DNA of 57,867 nucleotides from an uncultured Methanobrevibacter sp. (GTDB lineage: Archaea > Methanobacteriota > Methanobacteria > Methanobacteriales > Methanobacteriaceae): assembly GCF_946184425.1 (NCBI RefSeq), contig NZ_CAMHFP010000012.1, forward strand, positions 1 through 57,867, in the 5' to 3' direction. Below, one piece after another: positions 18,734 through 26,481 of this stretch; positions within the stretch are counted from its first letter, which is position 1, and each line of letters begins with the position of its first letter. A program made the position numbers and the translations under genes. The notes under the pieces are model-generated. The model saw only the letters and a program-made list of their open reading frames with translations, was not told the origin of the DNA and made no database searches.

Positions 18734-19828
18734 ATGCAAAGAAAGGGAGTAGTTAATTTACCATTACATGGAGGTCACCCACCATCATGGCTATTTTCAA
18801 GAATGGTTGACCTATCCGGAGCTCTTGCATCAGTAATCATTGAAGAATATAGTTTAAATGAGTTTTTAAATAGAATTTCCAATCCATACTGGTTTCAAGC
18901 ATTTTCATGTGTTTTAGGATTTGACTGGCATTCCTCCGGAACTACCACAACAACGTTGGGTGCTCTGAAAGCATCATTAAGTCCCGAAGAACATGGAATT
19001 TATTTAACTGGAGGAAAAGGTGCGAGGTCAAGAAGAACACCACAAGGCATTGAACATGCCGGAGAAATATTTAACCTAAACACCAAAACAACAGAAAAGC
19101 TAGTTGAAACAAGTAAATTATCTGCTAAAATTGACAATTCATGTATTCAAGACGGATACACACTATATCAACATAATTTCTTTGTAACTGAAAAAGGAGA
19201 TTGGGCAGTCGTCCAACAAGGATTAAATACAGAAACCAAATATGCTCGTAGATACCACTGGCTAGGTGAAGAAGTGGACAAGCTATTGAATGATCCCCAC
19301 AGCGGAATTTCATGCGATAAAGAAACTCCGAATACATTAAACATGTCCTCAAAAGACAGCGAAGAAGCTCAAAAGATAAGTGTCGATTTGATTAATGACA
19401 ATCCTAATCATTTAAGGCAATACTTTAAAAGAAAAGACAATCAACTTCTTTTAGAAGACTTCACCATGCCAGCTCATCACCCAGTTTTAGATATGGATAT
19501 TTCCGATAAAGAATTTGAAGTGCTGACAAAAGCTTATGAGATACAACCTGAAAATTATGAGGAACTAATTCTTCTTCAGGGGATAGGGCCTAAAAAAATA
19601 AGAGCTTTAGCATTAATCTCCGATCTTGTTTATGGTGAACCTGCAAGCTGGAAAGACCCCGTAAAATACAGTTTTACACATGGAGGAAAAGACGGTTTTC
19701 CATATCCTGTTGACCGGGATGTCTATGACAATTCAATAGAAACGATTAGAGATGCCATTGAGCAGGCACGTATAAAAAAAGATGATAAATTAAAAGCAAT
19801 TAAGAGATTAGATGAATTCATCTCTTAA
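18734..19828 (+). CDS. DUF763 family protein
   Basis: A conserved protein of unknown function found in archaea and some bacteria; 364 residues, typical for the family. The N-terminal half is strongly conserved: GVVNLPLHGGHPPSWLFSRM, FSCVLGFDWHSSGTTTTTLG, YLTGGKGARSRRTPQGIEHAG. Near residues 280-297, LLQGIGPKKIRALALISDLV looks like a helix-hairpin-helix, suggesting nucleic acid binding, and is followed by a DUF763-type C-terminus with AFTHGGKDG-like SFTHGGKDGFPYPVDR. A TATA box 17-27 bp before the ATG and no SD suggest a leaderless transcript. It shares a 21-bp upstream element with top6B. Its stop overlaps the convergent trm56 stop (TTAA). Confidence 0.88.
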   Translation: MQRKGVVNLPLHGGHPPSWLFSRMVDLSGALASVIIEEYSLNEFLNRISNPYWFQAFSCVLGFDWHSSGTTTTTLGALKASLSPEEHGIYLTGGKGARSRRTPQGIEHAGEIFNLNTKTTEKLVETSKLSAKIDNSCIQDGYTLYQHNFFVTEKGDWAVVQQGLNTETKYARRYHWLGEEVDKLLNDPHSGISCDKETPNTLNMSSKDSEEAQKISVDLINDNPNHLRQYFKRKDNQLLLEDFTMPAHHPVLDMDISDKEFEVLTKAYEIQPENYEELILLQGIGPKKIRALALISDLVYGEPASWKDPVKYSFTHGGKDGFPYPVDRDVYDNSIETIRDAIEQARIKKDDKLKAIKRLDEFIS

Positions 19829-20364
19829 CGGTTTTCATTGTGAATATTTACATTTTTACCATGAGCTGTCGGAATGACTTCCAAAACAGGATTTTCAAAC
19901 TCCAACTCAAATTCCTTACCATCCATCAGCAAATGCTGAAAAACAGCAAGGGAAGACACTTCAGAATGAGGCTGGGTTGTTACAGACACATTCCAATCAG
20001 CAGCCTTATAGACCTTTCCAGGAACTTTAGAACCTCCCACAACAATTAAAATATCGGAACCATCTTCACGAACTTCAGGAGCGACTTCATGAGCCTGAGA
20101 ACCATACATAGTCAAGTGAACTACTTTTCCACCATCAGCCTTCCACTTATTGATAACACCCATATAACTTTCAGTGTATTCTATTTCAAAGTTTCCACCA
20201 AATCTTGAGGCAGTGTCCCTTACATTTTCCATAAGACCATTATCCCTTTCACCGGATAGAAATATTTTACTAGCGCCGAATGCGCGAGCAGTCAAGCATA
20301 CATGAGTTGTTATACGAGTATCTCTTTTTAATCTGTGATCTAATCTCAATACATTTACATTCAT
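19825..20364 (-). CDS. tRNA (cytidine(56)-2'-O)-methyltransferase Trm56
   Basis: Archaea-specific SPOUT enzyme that methylates the 2'-OH of C56 in the T loop of tRNAs. About 179 residues from the ATG at 20364, the usual family length; an upstream in-frame start would add 33 unrelated hydrophobic residues and is rejected, and AGGAT precedes the chosen ATG. Conserved: VLRLDHRLKRDTRITTHVCLTARAFGA, and the SAM-binding knot region ILIVVGGSKVPGKVYKAADWNVSVT, followed by QPHSEVSSLAVF. It converges with the DUF763 gene. Confidence 0.94.
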   Translation of the reverse strand: MNVNVLRLDHRLKRDTRITTHVCLTARAFGASKIFLSGERDNGLMENVRDTASRFGGNFEIEYTESYMGVINKWKADGGKVVHLTMYGSQAHEVAPEVREDGSDILIVVGGSKVPGKVYKAADWNVSVTTQPHSEVSSLAVFQHLLMDGKEFELEFENPVLEVIPTAHGKNVNIHNENR

Positions 20365-20451
20365 AATAATCCTGAAAAAACAATTAATTAATAAAAATAA
20401 CCAATCTAATATTTCAAGTTTTAAATATTTAATAATTTGTATGACGTGAAA

Positions 20452-20576
20452 GCCACTTACCATTATCTAAAGAAAATGTGATGTTTGTTGCGTTATGAGT
20501 ATCTTCACGAAGACAATTATTAAAGATGGAGGTGATGAATATGTTAAACAGTAAGTGGCACACACATCAAAACTAA
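20452..20576 (+). other. Inverted repeat enclosing tiny ORFs (possible relic element or small RNA)
   Basis: The 298-bp gap between trm56 and cobS holds a 9-bp perfect inverted repeat, GCCACTTAC (20452-20460) and GTAAGTGGC (20551-20559). The ends extend imperfectly as GTG...GCCACTTAC. Inside and across the right arm are two tiny frames: MSIFTKTIIKDGGDEYVKQ (20495-20554) and MLNSKWHTHQN (20541-20576). The latter is preceded by GGAGGTGA (20528-20535), a perfect complement to the archaeal 16S 3' end. It could be a small non-autonomous element with terminal repeats, a structured RNA, a leader peptide, or a gene remnant. I see no target-site duplication. The rest of the gap is A/T-rich. Confidence 0.35.
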
Positions 20577-20662
20577 TTATATACTACTTAATTAATAAAT
20601 TAATGCTTTTTAAGCCAACAATATTAATTTTAAGATGTTAAATTGATTTAAAAATAAAAAAA

Positions 20663-21445
20663 TTAGAAGAAGTACAAAGCAACAGTCATGAACAGTAATG
20701 CCATTAAACGACCAACTTCATTACTCATTCCCAAAACATCACCGTTGGCAAGCACAAAATTTCTTCTTGCAATACGTGCAATTATGATTCCGGAAACAAT
20801 AGCTCCCAAAACACCACAGACACCAACAACACCACCCAGCAAAAAGGCAATTACACAAACAAATGCTGTTGAAACCAAATATCTTGAAGGTGTTGTCTCA
20901 AACATGAAATAGCTTCCAATTCCTGGAGTCAGAGGTTTGGACAGTAATGCAGTTGTAATAAGAGATGTTTTTGCAACCATTTCACAAATGACTATTCCAA
21001 AAATGAAGTTATAATCTAAAATGTTATACAAACCAGCTATTGTCATACTGGACACTAAAAACAGTGTTGCAACACCGCCAGCACCTACAGATGAATCTTT
21101 CATAACCCTAATTTTACGTTCAGGCTCACCATGGACCATGACTCCATCAGCCATATCCATTACACCATCCAAATGATTGTAACCTGTGATAATCATTAAA
21201 AAGGCATAAACAATTGTTGCTGTGAAAAATGAATTTAAATGAAGGAAATTCAGACAAAGATAACCACATGCAACTGCTAAAAATCCTATGAACAGATGTA
21301 AAAATGGCCAGCACCAAGTCAATTTAGTCATATACTCAATTGAAGTATAAACACGGATAGGCAGGATTGTTGAAAAAGTTAAAAGACCCAACAGTGATTT
21401 TATCGGTGAAAATTCTTCATCTTCAAAATAGCTATCATCTTCCAT
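20663..21445 (-). CDS. cobS: Adenosylcobinamide-GDP ribazoletransferase (cobalamin synthase) CobS
   Basis: Integral membrane enzyme that joins adenosylcobinamide-GDP to alpha-ribazole (phosphate), the near-final step of cobamide nucleotide-loop assembly. About 260 residues. Hallmarks: LLTFSTILPIRVYTSIEY near the N-terminus, TGYNHLDGVMDMADGVMVHGEPERKIRVMKDSSVGAGG (read in pieces; the Asp-rich DGxxD site) and several hydrophobic helices. The ATG at 21445 fits the GAGGA SD better than the ATG two codons upstream. It is divergent from an esterase, with cbiS about 1 kb away. Confidence 0.95.
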   Translation of the reverse strand: MEDDSYFEDEEFSPIKSLLGLLTFSTILPIRVYTSIEYMTKLTWCWPFLHLFIGFLAVACGYLCLNFLHLNSFFTATIVYAFLMIITGYNHLDGVMDMADGVMVHGEPERKIRVMKDSSVGAGGVATLFLVSSMTIAGLYNILDYNFIFGIVICEMVAKTSLITTALLSKPLTPGIGSYFMFETTPSRYLVSTAFVCVIAFLLGGVVGVCGVLGAIVSGIIIARIARRNFVLANGDVLGMSNEVGRLMALLFMTVALYFF

Positions 21446-21585
21446 AATCATTCCTCATTAATTATATTGACCCAATCATACAATAATCTTTCTACACCCC
21501 CACATTAACAGATATTTTTCAATTTTATTTAAATATATATTAAAATAAACATATTTTATAATATTAATGAAAAAAAGGTAAACAA

Positions 21586-22464
21586 ATGTCAAAAATGTCA
21601 AAAATTGTGGAAAATATTTTAGATAAAAAACATCGCGAATATGTTGATGATGCCAATAAAGCCAAGGAACATATGCAGAAACGCTCCCTTGAAGAGGATG
21701 AGCATTATAAATTGCCAAAAATGATATACCTCACCAAAGTTAAAAGCAAAAACATGTTTGAATGCCAAATGATAATCTTTAATGAAATTGAAGATGCCGA
21801 ACGCCTAATCATATATCTTCATGGAGGAATATATGTAAATGAAATTAGACTGCCCCATATTTTATTTTGCGACAGAATTGCAAAAAAAACTAATGCATGC
21901 ACATATGCTCCAATTTATCCTCTTGCACCAAATCATACCTATGAAGAAACCTATAAAATTGTTGAAAAGTTATACAAGCATCTATTAACCCTGGACAAAC
22001 CAATCATAATAATTGGAGACTCTGCAGGAGGCGGATTATCTGCAGCATTTTGTGAATATCTGGCAATTAAGGATTTACCTCAACCGAAAAACTTAATTTT
22101 AATATCCCCTTGGGTTGATGTATCAATGTCTGGAGATTATGATGATGTTGAATTTGATCCTATGCTCGGAATAGAAGGCTTGCGTAAAATGGGTGAAACC
22201 TGGGCAGGAGACCTGAATCCAAAAGATTATAAAATAAGTCCATTATTTGGAGAAGTAAACAAACTTCCAAAAACTACACTGTTTGTGGGAACTCATGAAA
22301 TCCTGTATCCCGATGTTGTAAAATTTCATGAAAAATTAAAAGACAACAATGTTGATGCTGAATTGAATGTAGGCGAAGAAATGACTCATGTGTATGCAAT
22401 TTATCCGCTAGTTCCCGAATCAAAAAAAGCTTTCAATCACATTGTTGAAATACTTCTTGAGTAA
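21586..22464 (+). CDS. Alpha/beta hydrolase (HSL/Aes-type esterase)
   Basis: Hormone-sensitive-lipase family carboxylesterase. The oxyanion motif is YLHGGIYV (HGG at 79-81) and the nucleophile elbow is GDSAGGGLS (Ser146). EMTHVYAIYP near residue 270 carries the probable catalytic His, and the acid is probably in the DVSMSGDYDDVEFDP/ TLFVGTHEILYPD region. 292 residues; no signal peptide, so cytoplasmic. Physiological substrate is unknown. Its 3' end is 14 bp from the convergent cbiS, over a GAATAGA-T-TCTATTC palindrome. Confidence 0.92.
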   Translation: MSKMSKIVENILDKKHREYVDDANKAKEHMQKRSLEEDEHYKLPKMIYLTKVKSKNMFECQMIIFNEIEDAERLIIYLHGGIYVNEIRLPHILFCDRIAKKTNACTYAPIYPLAPNHTYEETYKIVEKLYKHLLTLDKPIIIIGDSAGGGLSAAFCEYLAIKDLPQPKNLILISPWVDVSMSGDYDDVEFDPMLGIEGLRKMGETWAGDLNPKDYKISPLFGEVNKLPKTTLFVGTHEILYPDVVKFHEKLKDNNVDAELNVGEEMTHVYAIYPLVPESKKAFNHIVEILLE

Positions 22465-22478
22465 TTTTAGAATAGATT

Positions 22479-23555
22479 CTATTCCTCGAATATTTTAGAT
22501 ACGCACCCTGCAATCAAACCCGCAAAAATATCTTCAAGTATTGGAGGCAAACCCCAAATTATTCCAGGTTTTGCATCCTTATACTGTTTAAAATTGAAAA
22601 TTGCTTTTGAACCTGCAATCTGATTAGCAATAGCCAAACCTAACACATCAGCGGAATATAAATAATTTAAATCACTGTTTAAATCAACTTCACGTATTTT
22701 ATTGCCTGACAAATCCCGTTCGGCACCCAATGCAGCCACAATCAATGTTATAACATTAACATCACTTAAAGATTTAAGAATTTGAATTTCCATTTTTTCT
22801 TTTAGCCTGTCTGTAACTTCATCATCTGAAACAAGTTCCATCCCGGCATCAACCAAATCCCTAATCAGGATTCCTTCAGCCACAAAATAATCCAATATAC
22901 CAAAGTCCAATCCGAATTTCTTGAATGCATCTTCAATGCTTATCTCAATTGCATCTTCAATGCGAACTTGAAGCTCCTCCAAATTGACTTCATCATATTC
23001 TGCATTGTTAATATCCAAACTTTCATAATTATTTTCAGGAATGTTTGATAAAACTGCAAGAAAATCATTGGTATTCAGTATATTCTGAATATGCAAAGGC
23101 AAGGACATATCAGCCAAAGTTCTTGCCTTAGAATTAGCCGCTATCTTAAAGATTTTAATAAGATCTCTTGGAGACAAAACCTTATCAATGTAAATAATAT
23201 GGCTTAAGTTAATTCTTGCATCAGCAAAACCTTTGGAAGAGTTTGCAACCTTCAAATAATCTGTGAAGTCTTCAACAACAACATCACTTGCCATAAACGT
23301 GAAGATAGACAGATCATCATAGAAATTTTTAAAATAATCCAGAGATTCAGTTGCCTGTGCAATGTATGAACCTTCAAATTTATTGAAAACTTCCGCTTTT
23401 TTGGCAGTAGCCTTAAAAGTATCCTTTGCCTTAACAATATTGACATTCTCAACAATATCAATACCGCCACCGACAGTGAAATCACTGAATGCCAAAAAAT
23501 GCCGAGGATTGTTTATGCAAATCCCGTAATCCTTTTCAATGATATTTATTTTCAT
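22479..23555 (-). CDS. cbiS: Bifunctional adenosylcobinamide amidohydrolase / alpha-ribazole phosphatase CbiS (CbiZ-CobZ fusion)
   Basis: Two enzymes of archaeal cobamide salvage on one chain. The N-terminal domain (about 1-190) is CbiZ-like, releasing cobyric acid from adenosylcobinamide: [28 protein letters not shown] and [19 protein letters not shown]. The C-terminal domain (about 205-358) is CobZ-like, related to phosphatidylglycerophosphatase A, and removes phosphate from alpha-ribazole-5'-phosphate: [26 protein letters not shown] region, [18 protein letters not shown]. This fusion is known as CbiS in methanogens. It sits near cobS, whose substrate it helps make. 358 residues. Confidence 0.85.
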   Translation of the reverse strand: MKINIIEKDYGICINNPRHFLAFSDFTVGGGIDIVENVNIVKAKDTFKATAKKAEVFNKFEGSYIAQATESLDYFKNFYDDLSIFTFMASDVVVEDFTDYLKVANSSKGFADARINLSHIIYIDKVLSPRDLIKIFKIAANSKARTLADMSLPLHIQNILNTNDFLAVLSNIPENNYESLDINNAEYDEVNLEELQVRIEDAIEISIEDAFKKFGLDFGILDYFVAEGILIRDLVDAGMELVSDDEVTDRLKEKMEIQILKSLSDVNVITLIVAALGAERDLSGNKIREVDLNSDLNYLYSADVLGLAIANQIAGSKAIFNFKQYKDAKPGIIWGLPPILEDIFAGLIAGCVSKIFEE

Positions 23556-23638
23556 GATATAACCAAAATTAATTATACATATAATATATTAATTATTTAA
23601 TTTAAATTTTATATTAACAGCTGAAAGGACTTTTTATC

Positions 23639-24808
23639 ATGACAATTATTATTGACCCCCAATCCAGCGGAATTGCTGGAAACATGATTATTGGAGCACT
23701 GGTTGATTTAGGTGCCGATGCATATGAATTAAAAGAAATAATGGAGAAATCCGCCAAACCATTTGGAAAAGTTGAAGTGAGTTTCAATAAGATTACCAAA
23801 CATGGAATAGACTCGACTTTTTGTCATGTTGAAATGATAGAACACACACATTCCGTAAATTATCCAGAATTCATTGAAAAAATCAACAATCTGGAATTGA
23901 ATGAAAATGTCAGAAAAACTTCCATAAAAGTATTTGAAAGAATAGCTAAAGCGGAAGCGAAAGTGCATGGAAAAACAATTGAAACCATCCATTTTCACGA
24001 AGTTGGAGCAAGTGATGCTGTTGCTGATGTAATCGGATCAGTTTATGCTTATTATTCACTTAATTTAGATAAACAAAAAATAATAGGACTCCCAATAGCT
24101 GTCGGAGGAGGAAGAGTTAAAACCGCACACGGAACAATACCTGTTCCCGCCCCTGCCGTTGTGGAAATTCTAAAGGATGCCTACATCAAAGGAGGTCCTG
24201 TGGACAGTGAACTTGCAACACCTACAGGAAGTGCAATATATGCTGAAATCTGTGACGAAATACAGGAATTTATTCCACAAATAAAACCTAAAAAAGTAGG
24301 TTATGGAGCCGGAAGAAAAGATTTTGACCATCCGAATGTTTTAAGAATTATTGAAACTTCAGACATTTCCGAAAAGGACGAAATAGATGTTATTGAAACA
24401 AATCTTGACCATTTAACTGGAGAAGAAATAGGCTATCTATTCGATAGGCTTTCAGATGTCGGAGCAAGCGACGTTTCAATCACACCAATAATCATGAAAA
24501 AGAATCGTCAGGGAAGTCTTTTAAAAATAATTTCACCTAGAAAAAATAGGGATGAACTTGTCAATACAATTTTTAAGGAAACCGGAAGTTTAGGAATTAG
24601 AATAGCTCCAAATATGCATCGCGGAATTGCAAAACGAGAATTCGTTAAAAAGGAATTTGAAATAGAAGGAGAAAAATTTGAAGTTACATTTAAAAACGGA
24701 TACGTTAACGGAGAGCTTATTTCATCAAGACCGGAATATGAAGACTTAAAAGAGATTGCCCTTAAAACCGGAATTCCTTTAATAAAAATAAAAGAGATGA
24801 TACAATGA
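23639..24808 (+). CDS. larC: LarC: nickel insertion enzyme for the pyridinium-thiocarboxylate nickel pincer cofactor
   Basis: Inserts nickel into the pyridinium-3,5-bisthiocarboxylate mononucleotide (CTP-dependent in bacteria). 389 residues, full length. Signatures: IIDPQSSGIAGNMIIGALVD at the start, AEAKVHGKTIETIHFHEVGASDAVADVIG, GGGRVKTAHGTIPVPAPAV, and IETNLDHLTGEEIGYLFDRL in the C-terminal part. LarB, LarE and LarA are not seen in this window. It overlaps queC by 4 bp (ATGA), so the pair is co-translated. The N-terminal region lacks the usual FDxxxGxSGDM form slightly (SSGIAGNM). Confidence 0.9.
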   Translation: MTIIIDPQSSGIAGNMIIGALVDLGADAYELKEIMEKSAKPFGKVEVSFNKITKHGIDSTFCHVEMIEHTHSVNYPEFIEKINNLELNENVRKTSIKVFERIAKAEAKVHGKTIETIHFHEVGASDAVADVIGSVYAYYSLNLDKQKIIGLPIAVGGGRVKTAHGTIPVPAPAVVEILKDAYIKGGPVDSELATPTGSAIYAEICDEIQEFIPQIKPKKVGYGAGRKDFDHPNVLRIIETSDISEKDEIDVIETNLDHLTGEEIGYLFDRLSDVGASDVSITPIIMKKNRQGSLLKIISPRKNRDELVNTIFKETGSLGIRIAPNMHRGIAKREFVKKEFEIEGEKFEVTFKNGYVNGELISSRPEYEDLKEIALKTGIPLIKIKEMIQ

Positions 24809-25482
24809 AAAAGGCAATTTCCGTCCTATCTGGAGGTCTTGACTGTACTGTTGCAACTAGCGTTTATGCAAAAGACTATGAAATTCATGCTATAACCTTT
24901 AACTATGGGCAAAAGGCTTTTAAAAGAGAACTTAAAGCAGCACAGGAAATCTGCAAAAGAATGGGATTTAAACATTATGTGATTGACCTTCCATGGCTGG
25001 ACGATATCAGCACTTCCAGTTTAAATACTGATGAAGACATACCCGAAATAAAAGAGGGAGAATTGGACAACCTCAAGAAGAGTCAGGAGACCGCAAACAG
25101 TGTTTGGGTTCCAGCAAGAAATATGGTATTTACTTCAATTGCAACATCATTTGCCGAAAGTATCAGTGCTGAAATAATTATTGTTGGATGGGATGCTGAA
25201 GAAGCTGCAACATTTCCGGATAACTCCAAAGAATTCCTGAATACCTTTAATGAATTAATCAGTACAGGTTCCCCTAAAAATATTAGAATTGAAGCGCCTG
25301 CCATTGATTTGAATAAAGAGGAAATTGTTAAATTAGGTGTTGAAGTTGGCGCTCCAATAGAATTGAGTTATTCATGTTATGCAGGTAGAGACAAACACTG
25401 CGGCATCTGTGAAAGTTGTATGAGGCGGAAACGAGCATTCAAAAAATTGAAAATTAAAGATTTTACTGAATATGAAATATAA
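24805..25482 (+). CDS. queC: 7-cyano-7-deazaguanine synthase QueC
   Basis: ATP-dependent conversion of 7-carboxy-7-deazaguanine to preQ0, a precursor of archaeosine in archaeal tRNA. The PP-loop is SGGLDC (9-14), with Cys in place of the common Ser. FNYGQKAFKRELKAA, WVPARNMVFTSIATSFAES and the Cys-rich zinc site SCYAGRDKHCGICESCMRR are clear. 225 residues, normal. ATG overlaps the larC stop, giving translational coupling of two otherwise unrelated cofactor/modification steps; the reason is unknown. Confidence 0.95.
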   Translation: MKKAISVLSGGLDCTVATSVYAKDYEIHAITFNYGQKAFKRELKAAQEICKRMGFKHYVIDLPWLDDISTSSLNTDEDIPEIKEGELDNLKKSQETANSVWVPARNMVFTSIATSFAESISAEIIIVGWDAEEAATFPDNSKEFLNTFNELISTGSPKNIRIEAPAIDLNKEEIVKLGVEVGAPIELSYSCYAGRDKHCGICESCMRRKRAFKKLKIKDFTEYEI

Positions 25483-26094
25483 TCAGTCATATTTAGCCAA
25501 ATCCTTTTTCCAATTTGCATCATCCAGTGACTTATTCATTCTTATACTGCATGATGCATTTTCAACTGAAAGATATGCATCCTCAACACCACGTCCAGAT
25601 TTTTTATAATTGGCCACACGAGATTTTCTAATTCCAATTTTACTTGCTTCAGAGTATGAATCAATTCCAGCACCTATGAAAATAAATTCCCAATTGTGAC
25701 TGGTTATCATGTTTTTAATTTGGGATTTTGAATATTCAACGGATGAATTTTCCATACCATCAGTCATTATAACAAACAGCACCTTATTGTCAATCTTACG
25801 GTTAAGAGATGTGATAGTTTTTCCGACAGCATCCAAAAGAGCAGTTGAACCTCCAACATAATATTCATTTGAAGTCAATTCATCGACATCATTGATATCC
25901 TTTCTTTCATATAAAACATCGTACCCATCATTGAAAAGAACTGTAGTTACTTTTGTATTGAATTCCTTATTTTTTTCCTTTTCGATGAATGCATTGAATC
26001 CACCCATGGTGTCTTCTTCAGATCCCCACATTGACCCACTTTTATCGATTACAAAAACTAAGTCCAAATCCTGGTTTTGAGATTTTTTATCCAT
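25483..26094 (-). CDS. VWA-domain protein
   Basis: A stand-alone von Willebrand factor A domain: LDLVFVIDKSGSMWGSEEDT holds the MIDAS metal site DKSGS (Asp17-Ser21 from the chosen ATG), with a second Thr at GGSTALLDAVG and Asp at VIMTDGMENSS completing the metal ligand set. About 203 residues; no signal peptide. The ATG at 26094 (SD GGAAG, six bases) is preferred over GTG 26103. Stand-alone VWA proteins often act with stress or metal-related ATPases, but there is no such partner here. Tandem direct repeats in its promoter region suggest specific regulation. Confidence 0.87.
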   Translation of the reverse strand: MDKKSQNQDLDLVFVIDKSGSMWGSEEDTMGGFNAFIEKEKNKEFNTKVTTVLFNDGYDVLYERKDINDVDELTSNEYYVGGSTALLDAVGKTITSLNRKIDNKVLFVIMTDGMENSSVEYSKSQIKNMITSHNWEFIFIGAGIDSYSEASKIGIRKSRVANYKKSGRGVEDAYLSVENASCSIRMNKSLDDANWKKDLAKYD

Positions 26095-26125
26095 AGTGTT
26101 CACTTCCTTGAAATATATTGAAACT

Positions 26126-26146
26126 TTGTTAATAAGTTGTTAATAA
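26126..26146 (-). promoter_or_regulatory. Tandem 10-bp direct repeats, possible operator for the VWA gene
   Basis: TTGTTAATAA occurs at 26126-26135 and again at 26137-26146, an 11-bp period, close to one helical turn. On the minus strand they lie just downstream of a TATA-like box (TTTATATACTAG, about 26173-26184) and upstream of the VWA start. Likely operator; the neighbouring winged-helix regulator is one candidate binder. Confidence 0.4.
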
Positions 26147-26219
26147 CTTACACACAATATATTAACCAAAACTAGTATATAAACATTACGAAAAAAATAT
26201 GAAAAAAATAAAAAATCAG

Positions 26220-26468
26220 TCACTCCAACTTATCTAACATATCTAATCCTTCATCAGACAACCTATACAGACGACCTTTCCTAACTTCAGGATTGATACA
26301 TTCAACAATTTCCTTTTCTTTTAATTGTCTTAATACATTGGATATATGATTAGGTAAAATTCCACTATCCTCAGCAATCTGTGTAGGCATCTTAACATCA
26401 TCTTTAAGAGATTTCAACACCTTAACCCTATAAGAAGACCTATTTACATATTTTAATTTATTATCCAT
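26220..26468 (-). CDS. Small winged-helix transcriptional regulator (ArsR-like)
   Basis: 82 residues, a single wHTH domain: YRVKVLKSLKDDVKMPTQIA then DSGILPNHISNVLRQLKEKEIVECINP (recognition helix and turn), followed by a wing, RKGRLYRLSDEGLDML. No metal-ligand cysteine is present, so it is not a metal sensor of the classical ArsR kind. It lies 13 bp after the M48 peptidase on the same strand, so it is probably in that operon. It may control that operon or the VWA gene downstream; neither is shown. Confidence 0.85.
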   Translation of the reverse strand: MDNKLKYVNRSSYRVKVLKSLKDDVKMPTQIAEDSGILPNHISNVLRQLKEKEIVECINPEVRKGRLYRLSDEGLDMLDKLE

Positions 26469-26481
26469 TCAAATCACTTAA

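Noticed and set aside
20365-20463. 33-codon N-terminal extension of Trm56
   Set aside because: Hydrophobic and unlike the family, which begins at MNVNVLRLDHR.
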